Shown one piece after another: positions 28,310 to 36,959 of a DNA stretch of 64,000 nucleotides (position 1 is the first letter of the stretch; each line of letters opens with the position of its first letter). Below the pieces are notes generated by a model. The model did not search any database. It was given only the letters and a program-made list of their open reading frames with translations, and was not told the DNA's origin. Position numbers and translations under genes: made by a program. The DNA is from Pseudomonas frederiksbergensis. Lineage in GTDB: Bacteria > Pseudomonadota > Gammaproteobacteria > Pseudomonadales > Pseudomonadaceae. Where the stretch lies: the NCBI RefSeq assembly GCF_001952935.1, contig NZ_CP018319.1:2696501-2760500 (forward strand). Reading direction: 5' to 3'.

Positions 28310-29608
28310 ATGCCCGAATACGTTAATTGGCTTCGTCACGCTTCGCCCTACATCAACGCCCACCGCGATTGCACGTTCGTCGTCATGCTGCCCGGCGACG
28401 GCGTGGAGCACCCGAACTTCGGCAATATCGTCCACGACCTGGTGCTGTTGCACAGTCTGGGCGTGCGGCTGGTGCTGGTTCACGGTTCCCGTCCGCAAAT
28501 TGAAACCCGCCTCGCTGCACGCGGCCTGACCCCGCATTACCACCACGGCATGCGCATCACCGATGCCGCAACGCTGGAATGTGTGATCGATGCGGTAGGC
28601 CAGCTGCGTATTGCCATTGAAGCGCGGCTGTCGATGGACATGGCTTCATCGCCAATGCAGGGCTCGCGTTTGCGGGTGGCCAGCGGCAACCTGGTGACGG
28701 CGCGGCCGATTGGCGTGCTGGAAGGTGTCGACTATCACCACACCGGCGAAGTGCGTCGGGTCGACCGCAAGGGCATCAATCGCCTGCTGGATGAGCGTTC
28801 CATCGTGTTGCTGTCGCCGTTGGGTTACTCGCCGACCGGTGAAATTTTCAACCTCGCCTGCGAAGGCGTCGCCACCCGCGCGGCCATTGATCTGGGGGCA
28901 GACAAGCTGCTGTTGTTCGGCGCCGACCTGGGCCTGATCGATGAAAACGGCCGTCTGGTTCGTGAGTTGCGTCCGCAACAGGTGCCGGCGCATTTGCAGC
29001 GACTGGGCAGCAACTATCAAGCAGAGCTGTTGGATGCGGCCGCCGAGGCCTGCCGCGGTGGTGTGGCGCGCAGTCATATCGTCAGCTACGCCGAAGACGG
29101 CGCGCTGCTGACCGAACTGTTCACCCGCGACGGTGGCGGTACGCTGGTGGCCCAGGAGCAATTCGAGATTGTCCGCGAAGCGGCCATCGAAGACGTCGGT
29201 GGTTTGCTGGATTTGATCAGCCCGTTGGAAGAGCAGGGCATTCTGGTGCGGCGTTCCCGCGAGGTGCTGGAGCGTGAGATCGAGCAGTTCAGCGTGGTCG
29301 AGCGCGAAGGCATGATCATCGCGTGTGCGGCGCTGTATCAGATTGCTGATTCGGATGCGGGGGAGTTGGCGTGTCTGGCGGTGAACCCGGAGTATCGCCA
29401 TGGCGGTCGTGGAGATGAGCTGCTGGAGCGCATCGAAACCCGCGCCCGGGCGCAGGGGCTGAAAACCCTGTTCGTACTGACGACCCGCACCGCTCACTGG
29501 TTTCGCGAGCGTGGGTTTGTGCCGAGCAGCGTTGAGCGTCTGCCATCAGCGCGTGCGTCGCTGTACAACTACCAGCGTAATTCGAAGATCTTCGAAAAAA
29601 CCCTGTGA
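28310..29608 (+). CDS. argA: N-acetylglutamate synthase ArgA
   Basis: 432-residue first enzyme of arginine synthesis, making N-acetylglutamate from glutamate and acetyl-CoA. The N-terminal amino-acid-kinase-like domain (VVMLPGDGVEHPNFGNIVHDL, VLVHGSRPQIETRL) is the arginine-binding regulatory part; the C-terminal GNAT domain from about residue 290 has the CoA-binding motif AVNPEYRHGGRGDELL (about residues 362-377). Start MPEYVNWLRHASPYINAHRD at 28310 follows AGG-containing CAGGCCCAGG, and upstream in-frame codons look untranslated. It lies beside argE, as in P. aeruginosa. Confidence 0.93.
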   Translation: MPEYVNWLRHASPYINAHRDCTFVVMLPGDGVEHPNFGNIVHDLVLLHSLGVRLVLVHGSRPQIETRLAARGLTPHYHHGMRITDAATLECVIDAVGQLRIAIEARLSMDMASSPMQGSRLRVASGNLVTARPIGVLEGVDYHHTGEVRRVDRKGINRLLDERSIVLLSPLGYSPTGEIFNLACEGVATRAAIDLGADKLLLFGADLGLIDENGRLVRELRPQQVPAHLQRLGSNYQAELLDAAAEACRGGVARSHIVSYAEDGALLTELFTRDGGGTLVAQEQFEIVREAAIEDVGGLLDLISPLEEQGILVRRSREVLEREIEQFSVVEREGMIIACAALYQIADSDAGELACLAVNPEYRHGGRGDELLERIETRARAQGLKTLFVLTTRTAHWFRERGFVPSSVERLPSARASLYNYQRNSKIFEKTL

Positions 29609-29611
29609 CCT

Positions 29612-29722
29612 GATCGTTCCCACGCTCTGCGTGGGAATGTAGCCCGGGACGCTCCGCGTCCCATCCAGAGCCGAACGCGGAGCGTCCGTTGAGGCATTCC
29701 CACGCGGAGCGTGGGAACGATC
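29612..29722 (-). repeat. 111-bp palindromic element, copy A (inverted relative to copies B and C)
   Basis: Begins GATCGTTCCCACGCTCTGCG and ends with GTGGGAACGATC. Inside are hairpins such as GGACGCTCCGCGTCC and a second GCGGAGCGTCC. Its reverse complement matches the elements at 52567 and 54559 over the whole length with few differences. All three are exactly 111 bp. It sits between argA and tauA (convergent). Confidence 0.88.
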
Positions 29723-29741
29723 ATCACAGGTTTTCAGCCTG

Positions 29742-30731
29742 TTACTCAGTGACAAACTTCGCACTGACATACGGCGAATAATCCGGCAGCACCGTCTCGA
29801 CCTTCCCCTGTTCCTTCAAGAACTTCGCCGTCTCGCCAATCGCCTTGGCCGTGCCGCCGTTCAGCAACGCGGCGGTCTGTTGGGCCTTAGCGTCCGGGAA
29901 CGTGGAACCGGCCAGCAACTCCGGCACATCCACAGCATTGGCACCGGTCAGTTTGGCGATTTTTTGCACCGGTACCGAGTCGGCAGTCCAGCTGTCCTTA
30001 TGCGCGGCATAGTCGGCGAAAGAGTCCAGCGTGACCTTGGCGAATCTGGCCACAACCTCTGGGTGCTTCTCGGCGTAATCCTTGCGCGCGACCCAGACCT
30101 CGAAGGTCGGTGCTCCCCATTGGCCGACCTGTGCCGCGTCGGTCAAGGTCTTGCCAGTCTTGCGAATTTCCCCCAGCGCCGGCGACCAGACAAACGCCCC
30201 ATCGATATCACCGCGCTTCCACGCGGCAGCAATTTCCGCTGGCTGTAAATTCACCACTTTGACTTTCGAGGCATCCAGGCCCCAGTGCTTCAACGCACCC
30301 AGCAAACTGTAATGGGAGGTTGAAACGAAGGGTGTGGCGATGGTCTTGCCGATCAGATCTTCCGGTTTATCAATACCGCTGTCGTTGCGTACCACCAGTG
30401 CTTCAGCGGCGTTGATCTGGGCGGAAACAATAAACGCAACGATTGGCAGATTGCGCGAAGCGGCGGCAGCCAGCGGACTGGAGCCGAGATTACCAATCTG
30501 CACGTCGCCGGAAGCGATGGCTGTAACCACTTCCGGGCCGCTATTGAAACGACGCCAGTCAATTTTCTGACCCAGGGTTTTCTCGTACAGTCCGTCTGCC
30601 TGGGGGACTTTGCTGGGGTCGATGCCGGTTTGATAACCGATCGTGAGGTTCGCCGCCTGAGCGCTAACGGAAATTAATAGCGATACACAAACTGTAACAA
30701 TTGGACCGGATAGTGCGCGTTTGGTCGTCAT
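29742..30731 (-). CDS. tauA: Taurine ABC transporter substrate-binding protein (TauA type)
   Basis: 329-residue periplasmic protein with a signal peptide ending VSAQA. The mature start NLTIGYQTGIDPSKVPQ and later EVVTAIASGDVQIGNLGSSPLAAA and AWKRGDIDGAFVWSPALGEI match the TauA family, which captures taurine for desulfonation under sulfur starvation. No tauB, tauC or tauD gene accompanies it; argA lies downstream on the other strand. It may feed the Ssu transporter nearby or a distant permease. The promoter region is shared with the divergent porin gene. Specificity for taurine is inferred from the family and could be another sulfonate. Confidence 0.87.
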   Translation of the reverse strand: MTTKRALSGPIVTVCVSLLISVSAQAANLTIGYQTGIDPSKVPQADGLYEKTLGQKIDWRRFNSGPEVVTAIASGDVQIGNLGSSPLAAAASRNLPIVAFIVSAQINAAEALVVRNDSGIDKPEDLIGKTIATPFVSTSHYSLLGALKHWGLDASKVKVVNLQPAEIAAAWKRGDIDGAFVWSPALGEIRKTGKTLTDAAQVGQWGAPTFEVWVARKDYAEKHPEVVARFAKVTLDSFADYAAHKDSWTADSVPVQKIAKLTGANAVDVPELLAGSTFPDAKAQQTAALLNGGTAKAIGETAKFLKEQGKVETVLPDYSPYVSAKFVTE

Positions 30732-31081
30732 GGCGCTGCCTTTCGATAGGGATTGATCGTGTGTGGCATCAAGCTAATCGATCTAAAAAAAGGCTAATAA
30801 ATACCATTTAGGAATTAGCTTATGAGTCGGTGACCGTGTCCCGACTCAAGGGAGTGTGCGGAGCTAAATTCCTGAACGGTATGAAAAAAAATGGGGTGAT
30901 TCTTTTTGGGTTTAAGGCCCGGAAAGGAAGGAATTTATAGAGGGGTTAGACCATGGTCGTAGACACACGAAGTTACGATTGACTTGTGAGTCACGGTCTG
31001 GCGCTAATCGCGGATCTTAGGAGCCCGGGCGAACGACCCAGGACCAGGAACACAAGAATTAGAAACGAGAGGAGCGAAACA
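30732..31081. promoter_or_regulatory. Divergent tauA / porin promoter region
   Basis: 350 bases without a gene. AT-rich motifs near 30780-30815 (GGCTAATAAATACC) face tauA. From about 30830 the sequence GTGTCCCGACTCA, TTCCTGAA, TATGAAAAAA and ATTCTTTTT (30899-30907) is repeated, with changes, upstream of the second porin. The final ATTAGAAACGAGAGGAGCG before the start, with its GAGGAG ribosome site, is identical in both. These shared blocks suggest one regulator for both porins, probably sulfur-starvation control. Confidence 0.55.
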
Positions 31082-32410
31082 ATGAACAAGTCCACCTTGG
31101 CTCTGGCCGTGGCTGTAGGGGTTTTGGCGCAGCAGGCAGGCGCCGCCGGTTTCCTGGAAGACAGCAAGGCTTCCGTCAGTTCCCGCACCATGTATTTCAA
31201 CAACGATAACCGTGACGGCGGTGCTGATCAGAAAGAGACCGCTGAAGGCCTAAAGTTCGATTACCTGTCCGGTTTCACCCAAGGTTCGGTTGGTTTTGGT
31301 ATCGACGCTCAAGCACTGGTCGGTATCCATCTGGACGGCGGCAAGGGGCATCACCCGTACCCGAGCTCATTCTTCCCAAGCGACTCCGATGGTTCGGCGG
31401 CGAGTGAATGGAGCCGTGCGTCAGCTAACGTAAAGGCACGCTTCTCAAAGACCGAGGCCCACTTGGGCGGCGCGTTGCAACCGAGCATGCCGATTCTGGT
31501 CGCGAACGACAGCCGTCTGCTGCCACAGACCTTTGACGGTGGCACCCTCACCTCGAAGGAAATCGACAACGTAACCCTCAATGTGGGTCAGTTGGAGCAC
31601 GCGGCGGGTCGCGCCTCTTCCAACAGCACCGGTCTGGCCGTGGCTGGTGGTACCGAAGAGAGCAACCAGTTCCGTTATGCCGGTGCCGACTGGAAGGTCA
31701 CCAAAGACCTGACTCTGCAGTACTACCATGCGAATCTGAAGGACTACTACAAACAGGACTTCCTGGGTCTGGTGCATGTCTGGCCGATTGGTACCAATCA
31801 GTCCTTCAAGACTGACCTGCGCTACTTCGATAGCGGTTCCGATGGCAAGAACGGCGATGCGGGCTATCAGTTCAACAACAACGGTGGTTTCGCCAAGACC
31901 CCGGGCGAGGTCGACAACAAGACCTGGAGCGCCATGTTCACCTACACCCTGGGTGGCAACGCGTTCCTGCTGGGTCATCAGCGCGTCAATGATGACGGCG
32001 GATTCGTCTACCTGAACCAGGGTAGCGTTGTGAATGACAACCGTCGCAGCGAAGAAGCGGGCGGCGCGAGCTTTTACCTGTTCACCGATTCCATGATCAA
32101 CGGCTTTGTTCGGGCCGGTGAAAACACCACGTTCGGTCAGTACTCCTACGACTTCGCTGCGTTGGGTGTGCCAGGTCTGAAAGCCTCGGTCGCCTACCTG
32201 TATGGCGATAATATCAAGGCCAAAAACGGTACCAGCCCTGATCAATCCGAGTGGGAACGCGACCTGCGTGTGGACTACACCATCCAGCAAGGCGTACTCA
32301 AAGGCTTTGGCACAACACTGCGTCATGGCACTTACCGTGGTAGCGATACCGGTATCGCCAGCCAGGACCAGACCCGTCTGATCTTCAACTACACCTACAG
32401 CTTCCTCTAA
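31082..32410 (+). CDS. OprD-family outer-membrane porin, first of a tandem pair
   Basis: 442-residue outer-membrane barrel. The signal peptide MNKSTLALAVAVGVLAQQAGAA is followed by GFLEDSKASVSSRTMYFNND, then strands such as LKFDYLSGFTQGSVGFGIDA, typical of the OprD/OprE family, and a C-terminal Phe-Leu (RLIFNYTYSFL) for barrel assembly. Loops carry LPQTFDGGTLTSKEID as in the family. It lies upstream of a paralogous porin and next to tauA and ssu genes, so sulfonate or sulfate-ester uptake is likely. A terminator follows. The specific substrate is not readable. Confidence 0.9.
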   Translation: MNKSTLALAVAVGVLAQQAGAAGFLEDSKASVSSRTMYFNNDNRDGGADQKETAEGLKFDYLSGFTQGSVGFGIDAQALVGIHLDGGKGHHPYPSSFFPSDSDGSAASEWSRASANVKARFSKTEAHLGGALQPSMPILVANDSRLLPQTFDGGTLTSKEIDNVTLNVGQLEHAAGRASSNSTGLAVAGGTEESNQFRYAGADWKVTKDLTLQYYHANLKDYYKQDFLGLVHVWPIGTNQSFKTDLRYFDSGSDGKNGDAGYQFNNNGGFAKTPGEVDNKTWSAMFTYTLGGNAFLLGHQRVNDDGGFVYLNQGSVVNDNRRSEEAGGASFYLFTDSMINGFVRAGENTTFGQYSYDFAALGVPGLKASVAYLYGDNIKAKNGTSPDQSEWERDLRVDYTIQQGVLKGFGTTLRHGTYRGSDTGIASQDQTRLIFNYTYSFL

Positions 32411-32421
32411 AAGCCATCAGG

Positions 32422-32451
32422 AAAAGCCTCGCTGGCAAGCGAGGCTTTTTT
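32422..32451 (+). terminator. Terminator after the first porin gene
   Basis: AAAAGCCTCGCT / AGCGAGGCTTTT with loop GGCA, ending in a TTTTTT run. The second porin therefore needs its own promoter. Confidence 0.9.
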
Positions 32452-32758
32452 GTGGGTTTGTATATTCCAAATAGCACTTAATCAGTAATTTATTATTCTT
32501 TTTAGCTTTTATGATAAACGCCTAAAGTGAGTGGCACAGGAGCCGATACCTTGTGTCCCGACTCAGCGTAATAGCGCGAAGCCATATTCCTGAATGGCAT
32601 GAAAAAAGATGAAATAATTCTTTTTGTGTTTATTATGCGGGCCAAAATCACAGGGTCAGACCATCGCCGTAGTTATACGGTCTGGTACTCACCGAGCTTT
32701 CAGGATCCAGGGCATTCGACCCAGGACCTAAAAATTAGAAACGAGAGGAGCGAAACAA
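32452..32758 (+). promoter_or_regulatory. Promoter/leader of the second porin, duplicated from the first
   Basis: About 307 bases with no gene. Blocks shared with the region before the first porin include GTGTCCCGACTCA, ATTCCTGAA, ATGAAAAAA, ATTCTTTTT (32617-32625, and another at 32495-32503), GGGTCAGACCAT, CGACCCAGGACC and ATTAGAAACGAGAGGAGCG. A CAGACC / GGTCTG inverted repeat occurs between. This shows the duplication included the promoter and leader. Confidence 0.65.
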
Positions 32759-34102
32759 ATGAACAAGTCCACCTTGGCCCTGGCTGTGGCCGTAGGGGTT
32801 GTGGCGCAGCAGGCAGGCGCCGCCGGTTTCATCGAAGACAGCAAAGCTACTTTGGGGCTGCGTAACTTCTACATCAACACCGATAACCGTAGCGGTGCTG
32901 CCGATCCAAGCAGAAACGAAGAATGGGGCCAAGGCTTCGACCTGCGCTTCATCTCCGGCTACACCCAAGGCACTGTCGGCTTCGGTATCGATGCTATCGG
33001 CCTGCTGGGTGTGCGTCTGGATTCGGGCGGCGGCACTAATGGCAACGTTAGCGCCAATGGCTCCCCTGGTAGCGCTTATGGCGGCACTGTTTTCCCAAGC
33101 GAGTCCAACGGCGAAGCGGTTGATAACTTCTCCAGCCTGGGCCTGACTGCCAAAGCCAAGATTTCCCAGACCGAACTGAAGCTGGGTACCTTGCAGCCAA
33201 AACTGCCGGTGATCGTGACCAACGACGGTCGTCTGCTGCCGCAAACTTTCCAGGGCGGCCAGATCACTTCGGGCGAGATCAAGGACCTGACACTGATCGG
33301 TGGTCAGATCGAGCACGTCAAGGGTCGTAACTCCAGCAACAATGAACAAATGTCTATCGGCGGCGCTTCCGCGCGTACCGCCAACAGCAACAAGTTCATT
33401 TACGCCGGTGGTGACTACAAGATCACCAAAGACCTGACTGCCCAGTACTACTACGGCAATCTGGAAGACTTCTACAAGCAACACTTCCTGGGTCTGGTAC
33501 ACAACTGGGCGATCGGTCCAGGTGTATTGAAATCTGACCTGCGTTATTTCAACAGCTCCGATGACGGTCTCAATAGCAACACTCCGACCTATTACAGCAG
33601 CGGTAACTACAACAGCACCGTCAACGGTAAAGGCAAGGTCGACAACAACCTGTACAGCGGCCTGTTCCTGTACACCGTTGCCGGTCACACCTTCGGCGGC
33701 GGTTATCAGGTCAGCAACGGCAGCAGCGACTTCCCTTGGTTGAACCAGGGTGACGGCTCGTCGGCTTACCTGACTACCGACAGCCAGATCGCCAAGTTCG
33801 CCCGTGCCGGCGAACGTACCTGGCAGGCACGCTACTCGTATGACTTCGCCAAGGTTGGCGTGCCTGGCTTGACCGCCGGTATGGTTTACTTGCATGGCGA
33901 CGACATCGATACCCGTTCCCCAGCAAGCACTGGCAGCTCCGAATGGGAACGTGACCTGACCGTTGGTTACGTCGTACCGGAAGGCCCGTTGAAAAACGTT
34001 GGCCTGATGTGGAAAAACGCTACATGGCGCACCAACATCCCGGGCCAACGCGACCAGGACGAAAACCGCCTGATCGTCAGCTACTCGATCCCGCTGTTGT
34101 AA
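32759..34102 (+). CDS. OprD-family outer-membrane porin, second of a tandem pair
   Basis: 447-residue paralogue of the preceding porin. The signal peptide is nearly identical (VAQQAGAA), and GFIEDSKATLGLRNFYINTD and FISGYTQGTVGFGIDAIGLLG follow. It differs in loops, with an extra Gly/Ser/Asn-rich loop (residues about 85-110, GGTNGNVSANGSPGS), suggesting a changed pore. The C-terminus is LIVSYSIPLL, not the Phe-ending type but still hydrophobic. RBS GAGGAG is 9 bases before the ATG. Probable uptake of sulfonates or organosulfur compounds in the same context as the ssu genes; exact substrate unknown. Confidence 0.9.
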   Translation: MNKSTLALAVAVGVVAQQAGAAGFIEDSKATLGLRNFYINTDNRSGAADPSRNEEWGQGFDLRFISGYTQGTVGFGIDAIGLLGVRLDSGGGTNGNVSANGSPGSAYGGTVFPSESNGEAVDNFSSLGLTAKAKISQTELKLGTLQPKLPVIVTNDGRLLPQTFQGGQITSGEIKDLTLIGGQIEHVKGRNSSNNEQMSIGGASARTANSNKFIYAGGDYKITKDLTAQYYYGNLEDFYKQHFLGLVHNWAIGPGVLKSDLRYFNSSDDGLNSNTPTYYSSGNYNSTVNGKGKVDNNLYSGLFLYTVAGHTFGGGYQVSNGSSDFPWLNQGDGSSAYLTTDSQIAKFARAGERTWQARYSYDFAKVGVPGLTAGMVYLHGDDIDTRSPASTGSSEWERDLTVGYVVPEGPLKNVGLMWKNATWRTNIPGQRDQDENRLIVSYSIPLL

Positions 34103-34126
34103 TAGCGCTCGCGTAACTGAAGTAAA

Positions 34127-34163
34127 AAAAGCCCCGCCCGGCATCTCGCCGGGCGGGGCTTTT
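34127..34163 (+). terminator. Terminator after the second porin gene
   Basis: AAAAGCCCCGCCCGG / CCGGGCGGGGCTTTT with a small loop. A strong 15-bp stem ending in TTTT, between porin 2 and lsfA. Confidence 0.92.
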
Positions 34164-34279
34164 GCGTTTTCAAGTCAGGCTCACCCCCGTAAACCCTCCT
34201 CGAATTTCCCTCTTTGTGCAGCAACTCAAGGCCTTCTCGAACCTTGAGGGCGATAGTCGTCCTGACCGCTGCCGAGGTC

Positions 34280-34396
34280 CAGTGAACAGTTTTTTAATAT
34301 TCATTAATGATCTAAATAAATCGATATTTATTCTTTTTAATGAATAAGAAATACAGGCACAGTTGCCCTCAACAAGCACTCACCAGGAGCAGCACC
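34280..34396 (+). promoter_or_regulatory. AT-rich region upstream of lsfA
   Basis: Contains ATATTCATTAATGATCTAAAT and TTATTCTTTTTAATGAATAA, which includes an ATTCTTTTT copy at 34330-34338 and pairs partly as ATTCATTAA / TTAATGAAT. In sulfate-starvation genes such AT-rich dyads are CysB-type sites, so sulfur control is inferred. A GGAGC ribosome site precedes the lsfA ATG. Confidence 0.5.
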
Positions 34397-35035
34397 ATGA
34401 GCCTCAGACTGGGCGATATCGCCCCCGACTTTGAACAGGATTCCAGCGCCGGCCCCCTCCGTTTCCACGAATGGCTGGGCGATAGCTGGGGCGTGCTGTT
34501 TTCCCACCCGGCGGACTTCACTCCAGTGTGCACCGCCGAGTTGGGCTTCACTGCCAAGCTCAAGGACGAATTCGCCCAACGCGGCGTGAAAGCCATTGCC
34601 CTGTCCGTGGACCCGGTGGACTCGCACCACAAGTGGATCGAAGACATCAACGAAACCCAGAACACTCTCGTCAACTTCCCGATCCTTGCCGACGCCGACC
34701 GAAAGGTCTCGGACCTCTACGACCTGATCCATCCCAATGCCAACGACACCCTGACCGTGCGTTCGCTGTTCGTGATCGACCCGAACAAAAAGGTTCGGCT
34801 GACCATCACCTACCCGGCGAGCACCGGCCGTAACTTCCATGAAATTCTGCGGGTGATCGACTCGCTGCAACTCACCGACAACTACAAGGTAGCCACCCCG
34901 GCCAATTGGCAGGACGGTGATGAAGTGGTGATCGTGCCGTCGCTCAAGGACGAAGACGAAATCAACAAACGCTTTCCCAAGGGCTATCGCGCGGTGAAGC
35001 CGTACCTGCGTCTGACGCCACAACCGAACAGATAA
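34397..35035 (+). CDS. lsfA: 1-Cys peroxiredoxin LsfA
   Basis: 212-residue thiol peroxidase. The peroxidatic Cys45 lies in SHPADFTPVCTAELG; there is no second resolving Cys partner as in 2-Cys enzymes, and the C-terminal extension (PVNPTTTA-like region replaced by TYPASTGRNFHEILRVIDSLQ, then RAVKPYLRLTPQ) is the Prx6 type. lsfA was first seen as a sulfate-starvation-induced protein in P. putida and is here directly upstream of ssuEADCBF, consistent with a role in oxidant defence during sulfonate use. MSLRLGDIAPDF at 34397 is the proper start. Confidence 0.93.
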   Translation: MSLRLGDIAPDFEQDSSAGPLRFHEWLGDSWGVLFSHPADFTPVCTAELGFTAKLKDEFAQRGVKAIALSVDPVDSHHKWIEDINETQNTLVNFPILADADRKVSDLYDLIHPNANDTLTVRSLFVIDPNKKVRLTITYPASTGRNFHEILRVIDSLQLTDNYKVATPANWQDGDEVVIVPSLKDEDEINKRFPKGYRAVKPYLRLTPQPNR

Positions 35036-35048
35036 CTCAGCTGACTCT

Positions 35049-35076
35049 CGTTCCCACGCAGAGCGTGGGAACGATC
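35049..35076. repeat. Partial copy of the 111-bp palindromic element
   Basis: CGTTCCCACGCAGAGCGTGGGAACG hairpin ending ATC; one terminal hairpin of the element. It is just past the lsfA stop. Confidence 0.7.
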
Positions 35077-35095
35077 ACCACAAAGCAGGGGATTT

Positions 35096-35122
35096 CAGGC
35101 CGTTTTTACGGCCTGTTTTTTT
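35096..35122 (+). terminator. Terminator after lsfA
   Basis: CAGGCCG / CGGCCTG stem with TTTTTA loop, followed by seven T residues. Confidence 0.85.
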
Positions 35123-35272
35123 GCCTGGGAAAAGACATTCCTTATAGATCTACAAAGAATAACCAAATGAATAAATATGATTTATAGATATAACAATCAC
35201 CTGTTAAGGTCACTTCCATCAAAGCGAGATCGCAAGCCGCGAATCGCCCACACCGTTCAAGGAATCGTCTGA
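35123..35272 (+). promoter_or_regulatory. ssu operon promoter region
   Basis: AT-rich stretch with ATTCCTTATAGATC, AAAGAATAACC, and ATGATTTATAGATATAAC, the last resembling a TATAGAT-type repeat (TTATAGAT occurs twice, near 35143 and 35181). Such AT-rich repeats upstream of ssu genes fit binding by CysB or a related LysR regulator. No regulator gene lies in the window. The specific site is a guess. Confidence 0.4.
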
Positions 35273-35866
35273 ATGTTGGTTGTCTCACTCGGTGGCAGTC
35301 CCAGCCAACGCTCCCGTTCCGGGGTGTTGCTGGCACGCTCTCAACGCTGGTTGCAGGAGCAAGGTGTGGAAGTGGTGAGTTATCAGGTGCGGGACTTCCC
35401 GGCCGAGGATTTGCTGCATGCGCGCTTCGACAGCCCAAAGGTGATCGACCTGCTGCAACAGATTGAAAACGCCGATGGCCTGCTGATCGCCACGCCGGTC
35501 TACAAAGCGTCGTTCTCCGGCGCACTGAAAACTGTATTGGACCTGCTGCCCGAGCGTGCCCTGGCCCACAAAGTGGTATTGCCAATGGCCACCGGCGGCA
35601 GCATCGCGCACATGTTGGCGGTGGACTACGCGCTCAAACCGGTGCTGTCGGCGTTGAAAGCCCAGGAGATGCTCCACGGGATTTTCGCCGTAGACAGCCA
35701 GATCGCTTATGGCGAAGGCTGCGCCCAGGCGCAGTTGGCACCGGAACTGGAAGAACGACTGAATGAATCGCTGGAACTGTTTTTCAGCGCCATGGCCCGA
35801 CGGCCCAAGCCGATCGATCCGAACCTGTTGAATGAACGTTTGTTGAGTGCTCGCTGGAGCATTTAA
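35273..35866 (+). CDS. ssuE: NAD(P)H-dependent FMN reductase SsuE
   Basis: 197-residue flavin reductase that supplies FMNH2 to SsuD. The flavodoxin-like fold begins [15 protein letters not shown] (phosphate-binding loop) and [22 protein letters not shown] is the conserved FMN-site strand. First gene of ssuEADCBF. ATG 35273 is preceded by AAGGAATCGTCTG. The reductase and monooxygenase interact in vivo in E. coli. Confidence 0.93.
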   Translation: MLVVSLGGSPSQRSRSGVLLARSQRWLQEQGVEVVSYQVRDFPAEDLLHARFDSPKVIDLLQQIENADGLLIATPVYKASFSGALKTVLDLLPERALAHKVVLPMATGGSIAHMLAVDYALKPVLSALKAQEMLHGIFAVDSQIAYGEGCAQAQLAPELEERLNESLELFFSAMARRPKPIDPNLLNERLLSARWSI

Positions 35867-35967
35867 GCCAGCACTTAAGCCACACCTGAATTTGAAGTAC
35901 TCACCTTACTCAGCCGCCAACGGCCAAGCAGGTGCAGCCAAAACCCAACTGCAAAAAGGAGAGCGCC

Positions 35968-36933
35968 ATGCGCACTGTCATTTTGCGTCGTGGTCTGGTC
36001 GCTCTGTTTGCTGCGGCTGTCACCTTCGGCGCCATTACTCAAGCTCAAGCCGAGACGCTTCGAATCGGCTATCAAAAATACGGCACCCTGGTGCTGCTCA
36101 AAGCCAAAGGTACCTTGGAAAAACGCCTCGCCGCCCAAGGCGTGGACGTGCAATGGACTGAATTCCCCGGCGGCCCGCAATTGCTCGAAGGGCTGAACGT
36201 CGGCTCCATCGACTTCGGCGTGACGGGTGAAACGCCACCGGTATTCGCTCAAGCCGCCGGCGCCGATCTGCTCTACGTCGCCTACGAACCACCCGCGCCT
36301 CACAGCGAAGCGATCCTGGTGCCGAAGGACTCGCCGATCAAATCGGTGCTGGACCTCAAGGGCAAGAAAGTCGTCCTGAACAAAGGCTCCAACGTTCACT
36401 ACCTGCTGGTCCGTGCGCTGGAAGATGCCGGCCTCAAATACACCGACATCCAGACCGTCTTCCTGCCGCCGGCCGATGCCCGCGCCGCGTTCGAACGTGG
36501 CAGCGTCGATGCCTGGGTGATCTGGGATCCGTACCAGGCCGCCGCCGAACAACAGTTGCAGGCGCGCACCCTGCGTGATGGCCAAGGCATCGTCGACAAC
36601 CATCAGTTCTACCTCGCGACCAAGCCTTATGCGCAGAAAAATCCTCAGGTAATCAAGACCCTCGTGGAAGAAGTGCGCGCGGTCGGTGAATGGTCCAAGG
36701 CCAATCCCGTCGAGGTGACCCAACAAGTCTCGCCGCTGCTCGGCCTGCCCGCCGACATCACCCTCACTTCGATGAAGCGCCAAGGTTTCGGCGCAATGTT
36801 CATCACGCCAGACGTGGTCGCCGCGCAACAGAAAATCGCCGATACCTTCTATCAGCTCAAGCTGATTCCAAAGCCACTGAGCATCAAAGACGTGATCTGG
36901 ACGCCACCGGCGGCCGTTGCCAACGCTCAGTAA
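35968..36933 (+). CDS. ssuA: Alkanesulfonate ABC transporter binding protein SsuA
   Basis: 321-residue periplasmic protein with a signal peptide ([17 protein letters not shown]). [20 protein letters not shown] begins the mature part and [22 protein letters not shown] and [15 protein letters not shown] are family features. It captures aliphatic sulfonates for the SsuBC pump. The ATG has AAGGAG a few bases upstream (AAAAAGGAGAGCGCC). Confidence 0.94.
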   Translation: MRTVILRRGLVALFAAAVTFGAITQAQAETLRIGYQKYGTLVLLKAKGTLEKRLAAQGVDVQWTEFPGGPQLLEGLNVGSIDFGVTGETPPVFAQAAGADLLYVAYEPPAPHSEAILVPKDSPIKSVLDLKGKKVVLNKGSNVHYLLVRALEDAGLKYTDIQTVFLPPADARAAFERGSVDAWVIWDPYQAAAEQQLQARTLRDGQGIVDNHQFYLATKPYAQKNPQVIKTLVEEVRAVGEWSKANPVEVTQQVSPLLGLPADITLTSMKRQGFGAMFITPDVVAAQQKIADTFYQLKLIPKPLSIKDVIWTPPAAVANAQ

Positions 36934-36959
36934 TTCGAATCCCCAAGGAGACCACTCCA

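Noticed and set aside
28241..28310. Terminator in the argA leader
   Set aside because: A T-run occurs (ATTTTTT) but no stable stem precedes it.
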